This document shows positions 60,114 through 64,000 of a stretch of 64,000 nt of DNA, piece by piece. This stretch comes from Krasilnikovozyma curviuscula (taxonomy: Eukaryota > Basidiomycota > Tremellomycetes > Cystofilobasidiales > Mrakiaceae): positions 62,001 to 126,000 of the forward strand of contig MVAQ01000023.1 in assembly GCA_014825775.1 (NCBI GenBank), in the 5' to 3' direction. Position 1 is the stretch's first letter, and every line of letters starts with the position of its first letter. The notes under the pieces are model-generated. The model was not told where the DNA came from. It saw nothing but the letters and a program-made list of their open reading frames with translations, and did no database searches. Both the position numbers and the translations under genes were made by a program.

Positions 60114-61097
60114 TCATTTCATGGGCACAATATGCAGTCTATAATTAAAGAAAACTGTCAGAAAGGTGTTGGGAAGGAAGCAGTCAAAGGAAACTGTAAA
60201 GCTTACCCTAACAATCCTCTTCCTCCCCACCCTGATCGCGGTGTGATCGATAGATTTACCGTCCTTGTACCGCGCAACACTGATATCGGTATCGCGATAT
60301 TCTCATTCTTTCCTACAAGAGCAGCAACAGCCTTTAGATCGTCGTTATTGGAGTAGTTTACAGCTCCGAACGTGATGACTTGATCATCAGACTTCAAGCC
60401 CTGCAAATCAACGAAGTCAGATTAGACAATTTGAAGGTTAAAGATCTTATAAAGCAAGCTAACCGCCGCTCCAGCTGGACCTCTCTCGTCGACTGACTTC
60501 ACCAGCGCGAACGTTGTCGGTGCGTCGACTTCCATGGATGTTGACTCGGCTGTCCATGAAGTGGGTCGAGCAAGAGCCTGGTGTAGAGCAGCTTCTATCT
60601 GACTCATGATGTCCTTGTGATCATTCCTGAGTTCAATCAAACGAGTTCTAGCATGTCGCACTGCGAACTGAATGTGGGAGCGCACCATATTAGACGAGAA
60701 CCTTCCTTGTTCATTCAAATACACTCACCACATCGATGTCTCCTCTAGGAAAACCATCTTCCGTGAGCAATGGGCTGTTCATAGTCGAGTTTTCCTGGGA
60801 TACGAAGCTCTTTCAATATGCAGTCAGTCAAACCTAGCAACTTCCATGCTCACAGCTTCCAGTATTCCACGCTGCCCATCCTGTTGGAACAGTTCAGAGT
60901 CAGAATAAAGTATAACAATGTTCATTTGCTGTTCTCCTTACGATTTCTTCTTCGATATTGTGCTACAGTGCAAATAGTGGCGCGGTCAGCTTAGCAACCT
61001 GCAAGGACACCGGAGTCCTACGTACCTTGAGCACTGTCAGTCTCTTCACTTCATCTGCTGGTGTCATCTTGAAATCCAATGAGATCTTCCTTCCCAT
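60114..61097 (-). CDS. NAS2: 26S proteasome assembly chaperone Nas2/PSMD9 (PDZ protein)
   Basis: Nas2/p27 is an assembly chaperone of the 19S base, binding the C terminus of Rpt5 through a PDZ domain. Spliced order: MGRKISLDFKMTPADEVKRL, HNIEEEI, GQRGILEAVSMEVA, NSPLLTEDGFPRGDIDV (family signature), VRHARTRLIELRNDHKDIMS, a linker EVDAPTTFALVKSVDERGPA, then the PDZ domain GLKSDDQVITFGAVNYSNND to VLRGTRTVNLSITPRSGWGG, RGLLG and a last exon giving LHIVPMK, parallel to the usual LLGCNI-x-P ending. About six exons. The last intron uses an ATTATAG acceptor near 60143. The start could instead be the ATG at 61067 (MTPADEVKR). Confidence 0.88.
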
Positions 61098-61274
61098 AAA
61101 AAGTAATGGGTCTGGGCACTTGGTGGCTGCTTGGGTCACGCCCTGGTCAGGGCAAGCAGGTTCCAGCACTCTTCTCGTCCCCATCGAACTTCGACAAATC
61201 GCTCTCGAATTTTAGTTGGAAACAAAGCAGTAGGGAAGATCGTTTACAAGGATAACTAGGATCAATAGTGAGTG
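61098..61274. promoter_or_regulatory. Shared divergent promoter, NAS2 / PPPDE gene
   Basis: 177 bp between divergent starts of two ubiquitin-proteasome-related genes. No named motif recognised. Confidence 0.45.
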
Positions 61275-64000
61275 ATGAGCCAGAGAGTCCAGCTCTATGT
61301 TTATGGTGAGTGTAATTTCAGGCCATTCAAATATCTGTTGCTGCTTCCTTAAGTTGAGCAGAACTGATTGTTCTTCCATTGCTCTAGATCTCTCAAAGGG
61401 ACTTGCTAGGTGAGTAGTTTACCTCCTTAGCGTTCTTAACGTCTATTTGAAACTTGTGGAAGCAATGGGCACTGACCTCTCTTGTACAATATCCACCTCT
61501 TCCCCGTCCGTTTTACAAACGAACTTTCATCGCCCTGCATTGCCCACATTTGCTTTTATTCGGGAATGATTCGGAACCCCAAAGGGCTATGTCCCTGCCT
61601 CTCACTGGAAAGCAAATCGACGGCGTCTGGTACGTCACGGGGAGTTGCTCCTTCTCACCCCGCTGTACCCTTCAGCTCAACCTACAGCCCTTTTTGCAAA
61701 ATTTACAGGCATACTAGTTGTGTAGTCTTTGGCAGGTCAGTTCAAGAATTAGTAGTGAAAATATATTTTGCCCATCCTCATACTTTCTCCTCCGTCTGCC
61801 ATGCAGAGAGATATTCTATGGACAGGGCATACTCGAAGCGGTTCCAGGAACCACTCATGTATGTAAATTGTTCATTCTTCTCCGGAGGTAGGTGACTTCT
61901 GAACGACTGAAGATGGCGTCACACGGCTACCTTTTTAGCATGGTCAACCTCTCCAAGTGATTGATATGGGGGAAACTGCTCTTGATCAAGAAACTTTCAA
62001 TGACTACATTACTGAAATGCGAGATCATTACCGCGCCGATAAAGTAAGCTAGCTGACTTCAGTAGCGCCTCTTCGCTTGAACCAGCACTAACCCTACGTG
62101 ATCTTTAGTATCACCTGTTGGATTTTAATGTTAGTCAGGTCCTCCCCAATGAACTATGATCTCTACTGACTTCTTTATGTATCTTTTATGTATCTTAGTG
62201 TAATACCTTTACGGGGGATGTCATAGGGTTTCTTACTGGTGGAACGATCCCAGCCTGGATCAGCAACCTCCCAGCTGAATTCCTTGCAACTCCATTCGGT
62301 GCAGCGTTACGCCCACAAATTGATGCTATGTTCTCGCCTCAAGTTACTCCACCCACGCCTGGAACTTCAACACCAGTCTCTACACCAAGGCCACCACTAC
62401 CTCCGATTCCAGACCAAGCAGCAGCATCCTCTCTTTTAGCTGATGTCGTGAACCGAGCCAATCTCACACCAGGGGTGGACACCACTCGCTCTCGTTCAAC
62501 ATCACAATCTTCATCCGTATCATCAAGTAGCCGGTCACCTCAGCAATTAACTTCCCCTCTTCATATTGCAACTTCACCAGCGTCCTTCTCAAGTCTGCTA
62601 GCATCCCACAAAGTCGTTGTTGCTTTCTTCACCTCGCAATCAGCGGCGTGTAAATCCATCTTACCAACTTTCGAGAAAATTGCGAGAGAAAAAGGATCAG
62701 AGCAGAAGGGGATTGGATTTGTTCAAGTCGATGTTCAGGTTGGATTGGCTGGCCAGATTGTTGAACAGTTTGGCGTCGGTCAAACACCAGTGTTCCTGTT
62801 TTTCACTGATACAATCAAGGTTGATGAAGTAGTGGCTTCAGATGCGACCAACGCGTCAACATTGCGAACAAGGATAGCTTCGCTCATCTCACAGGCCTTC
62901 CCACGTGAGTTCTTTTACCTCGCCACACTTTGTTAATGTCTGACATCTGCTTATTGACATTTTTTATGCAGCTCACCCACACCAAACGCTCGCATTGCCA
63001 TCGGTCCAGGCCATCTCAACGTCCCCAATTCTATACACCCAAGCTCCAAATTACACTGCTCTTGTTTCGAAGCTACAAACATTCCTTACACAATCTTCTA
63101 GATTTAGTACTGAGGATCAAACGAGCGTCATCAACTTCATCACACATGAATTGGTACCTTTCTTCGAATCGCGGAATTCGTCTACAACGACGTCCAAGGC
63201 TACCCCCGAAATCGAAACCCTCATCAACAGATGGGTTCAATACACGAATTTACTCTTTCACTCGTTAGGTCAAGATGAGATTTTCCCAGTCATTGACCTT
63301 TGGAGAATCTCGGTTTTGGATCTGAGGATGTCCACTTGGTTAACGGTTCAACGGAGAGGGACCGAGATCGCGTCTGCGTTGAAATCTTCGGGTCAAGCTC
63401 TCGAAACTCCAATGGAATCTCCCAGCTCTCCGATTGATCTGATCCTCAACTCCTTCACTCAGATACCAATCCAACAGCTACCAAGGCCCTTCGTCCTTAC
63501 TTCAATCCGACTACTCGCCAACTCATTCTCAACTCTTCCATTGTCACTCCAGCTTCTCTCCGCAACCAGCAGGTCTGTGGTGACCTCCGTGTTGGTGGAG
63601 GTCCTGCTGGAGAACGATCCATCCATCCGATCTGCTGCCGCAGGACTGGCGTTTAATATTGCGACCGTAAGGCACAGGAAGGGCAAAAGTACAGGCGCTG
63701 GAGCTGCGGACGCTGTTCAAGGTGAGGTCAATGGTGATTGGGAACTGGAAGTTGCAATAGCACTGGTGGAAAGTATCCGAAAAGAAGTGGAGAAGGAAGA
63801 CGTTGGTGGGTAGACTTCAACTCTTTTTTTTTTTTTTAGGTTAATCAATCTTACCTGGCTTGTCTTAATCTTCTCAGTTTATCGATTGACTGCGGCTTTG
63901 GCACTTATTCTCTTCCTGTCACCGCATCACGCAACCGCTCTTCTACCCAATTTAGAGGCTCTAGGTGCTCGGAGCATATTAGAGTCTAAGCTGAGGTTTG
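61275..64000 (+). CDS. PPPDE peptidase-thioredoxin-PUL domain protein, 3' end missing
   Basis: Runs off the right edge. Splicing gives MSQRVQLYVYDLSKGLARAM, then KQIDGVWHTSCVVFGREIFY and GQGILEAVPGTTHHGQPLQV, the PPPDE (DeSI/PUG-type isopeptidase) domain, whose catalytic His is in VWHTS and catalytic Cys in LLDFNCNTFTGDVIGFL. Its substrates are ubiquitin or SUMO conjugates in related proteins. A Pro/Ser/Thr linker leads to a thioredoxin domain (KVVVAFFTSQSAACKSILPT, then QFGVGQTPVFLFF). The final part (NYTALVSKLQTFLTQSSRFS to ATVRHRKGKSTGAG and the last visible exon, AALALILFLSPHHA) is the PUL alpha-helical repeat domain that binds Cdc48/p97 in Doa1/Ufd3 and PLAA. This three-domain order is known from other fungi. 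About nine exons so far; the last visible intron follows EKEDV near 63805. Confidence 0.88.

Overview
The window is nuclear DNA of an intron-rich basidiomycete fungus. Nearly every gene is split by many introns of about 45-100 nt with GT..AG ends, several exons are only 8-26 nt long, genes are packed on both strands with 100-1,200 bp between them, and the recognisable products are fungal (Isc1, Msb2, Axl2, Rrp6, Mrt4, Qns1, Med4, Sf3b5, Dal5-like and OPT transporters, hybrid histidine kinases). Base composition and intron density would suit a Tremellomycete (Cryptococcus/Kwoniella-like) or a relative; that placement is inference. I see no transposon, tRNA, rRNA or CRISPR.

Layout. 1-6.5 kb: 3' half of an Isc1-type sphingolipid phospholipase C, then an OPT oligopeptide transporter with more than twenty exons. 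6.8-19.2 kb: a housekeeping block with MRT4 and RRP6 (both ribosome/RNA processing), mitochondrial ribosomal protein mL46, an unrecognised multipass membrane protein, RVB2, SF3b5 and an Avo2-like ankyrin protein. 19.4-28.5 kb: two tandem hybrid histidine kinases with membrane sensor domains, separated by an antisense EVE-domain gene. 28.6-36.8 kb: MED4, a lysophospholipid acyltransferase, glutamine-dependent NAD synthetase and an LEA2-like single-pass protein. 36.9-48 kb: a Bsc6-like MFS carrier, a signalling mucin (Msb2), an APRT-like phosphoribosyltransferase and a Dal5-like permease with a GATA-site cluster upstream. 48.5-64 kb: mitochondrial TrpRS, a Ser-rich single-pass protein, a stand-alone RNase III with a dsRNA-binding domain, an Axl2-like cadherin-fold protein, the proteasome chaperone Nas2/PSMD9, and a PPPDE-thioredoxin-PUL protein running off the right edge.

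How they fit together. Most genes are independent housekeeping functions, often in divergent pairs sharing about 180-230 bp of promoter (RRP6/mL46, RVB2/SF3b5, EVE/HK2, MED4/acyltransferase, NAS2/PPPDE). The signalling content is notable: two paralogous hybrid kinases, an Msb2 mucin, an Axl2-like polarity protein and an Avo2-like TORC2 candidate lie within 40 kb. I do not see a clear undescribed multi-gene system. The most unusual signals are the recently duplicated kinases (one with a codon inserted in its ATP-binding G1 box), the RNase III whose frame continues past its stop, the thioredoxin domain lacking a CxxC pair, and a 45-bp A24-bearing tandem repeat inside the NAD synthetase gene.
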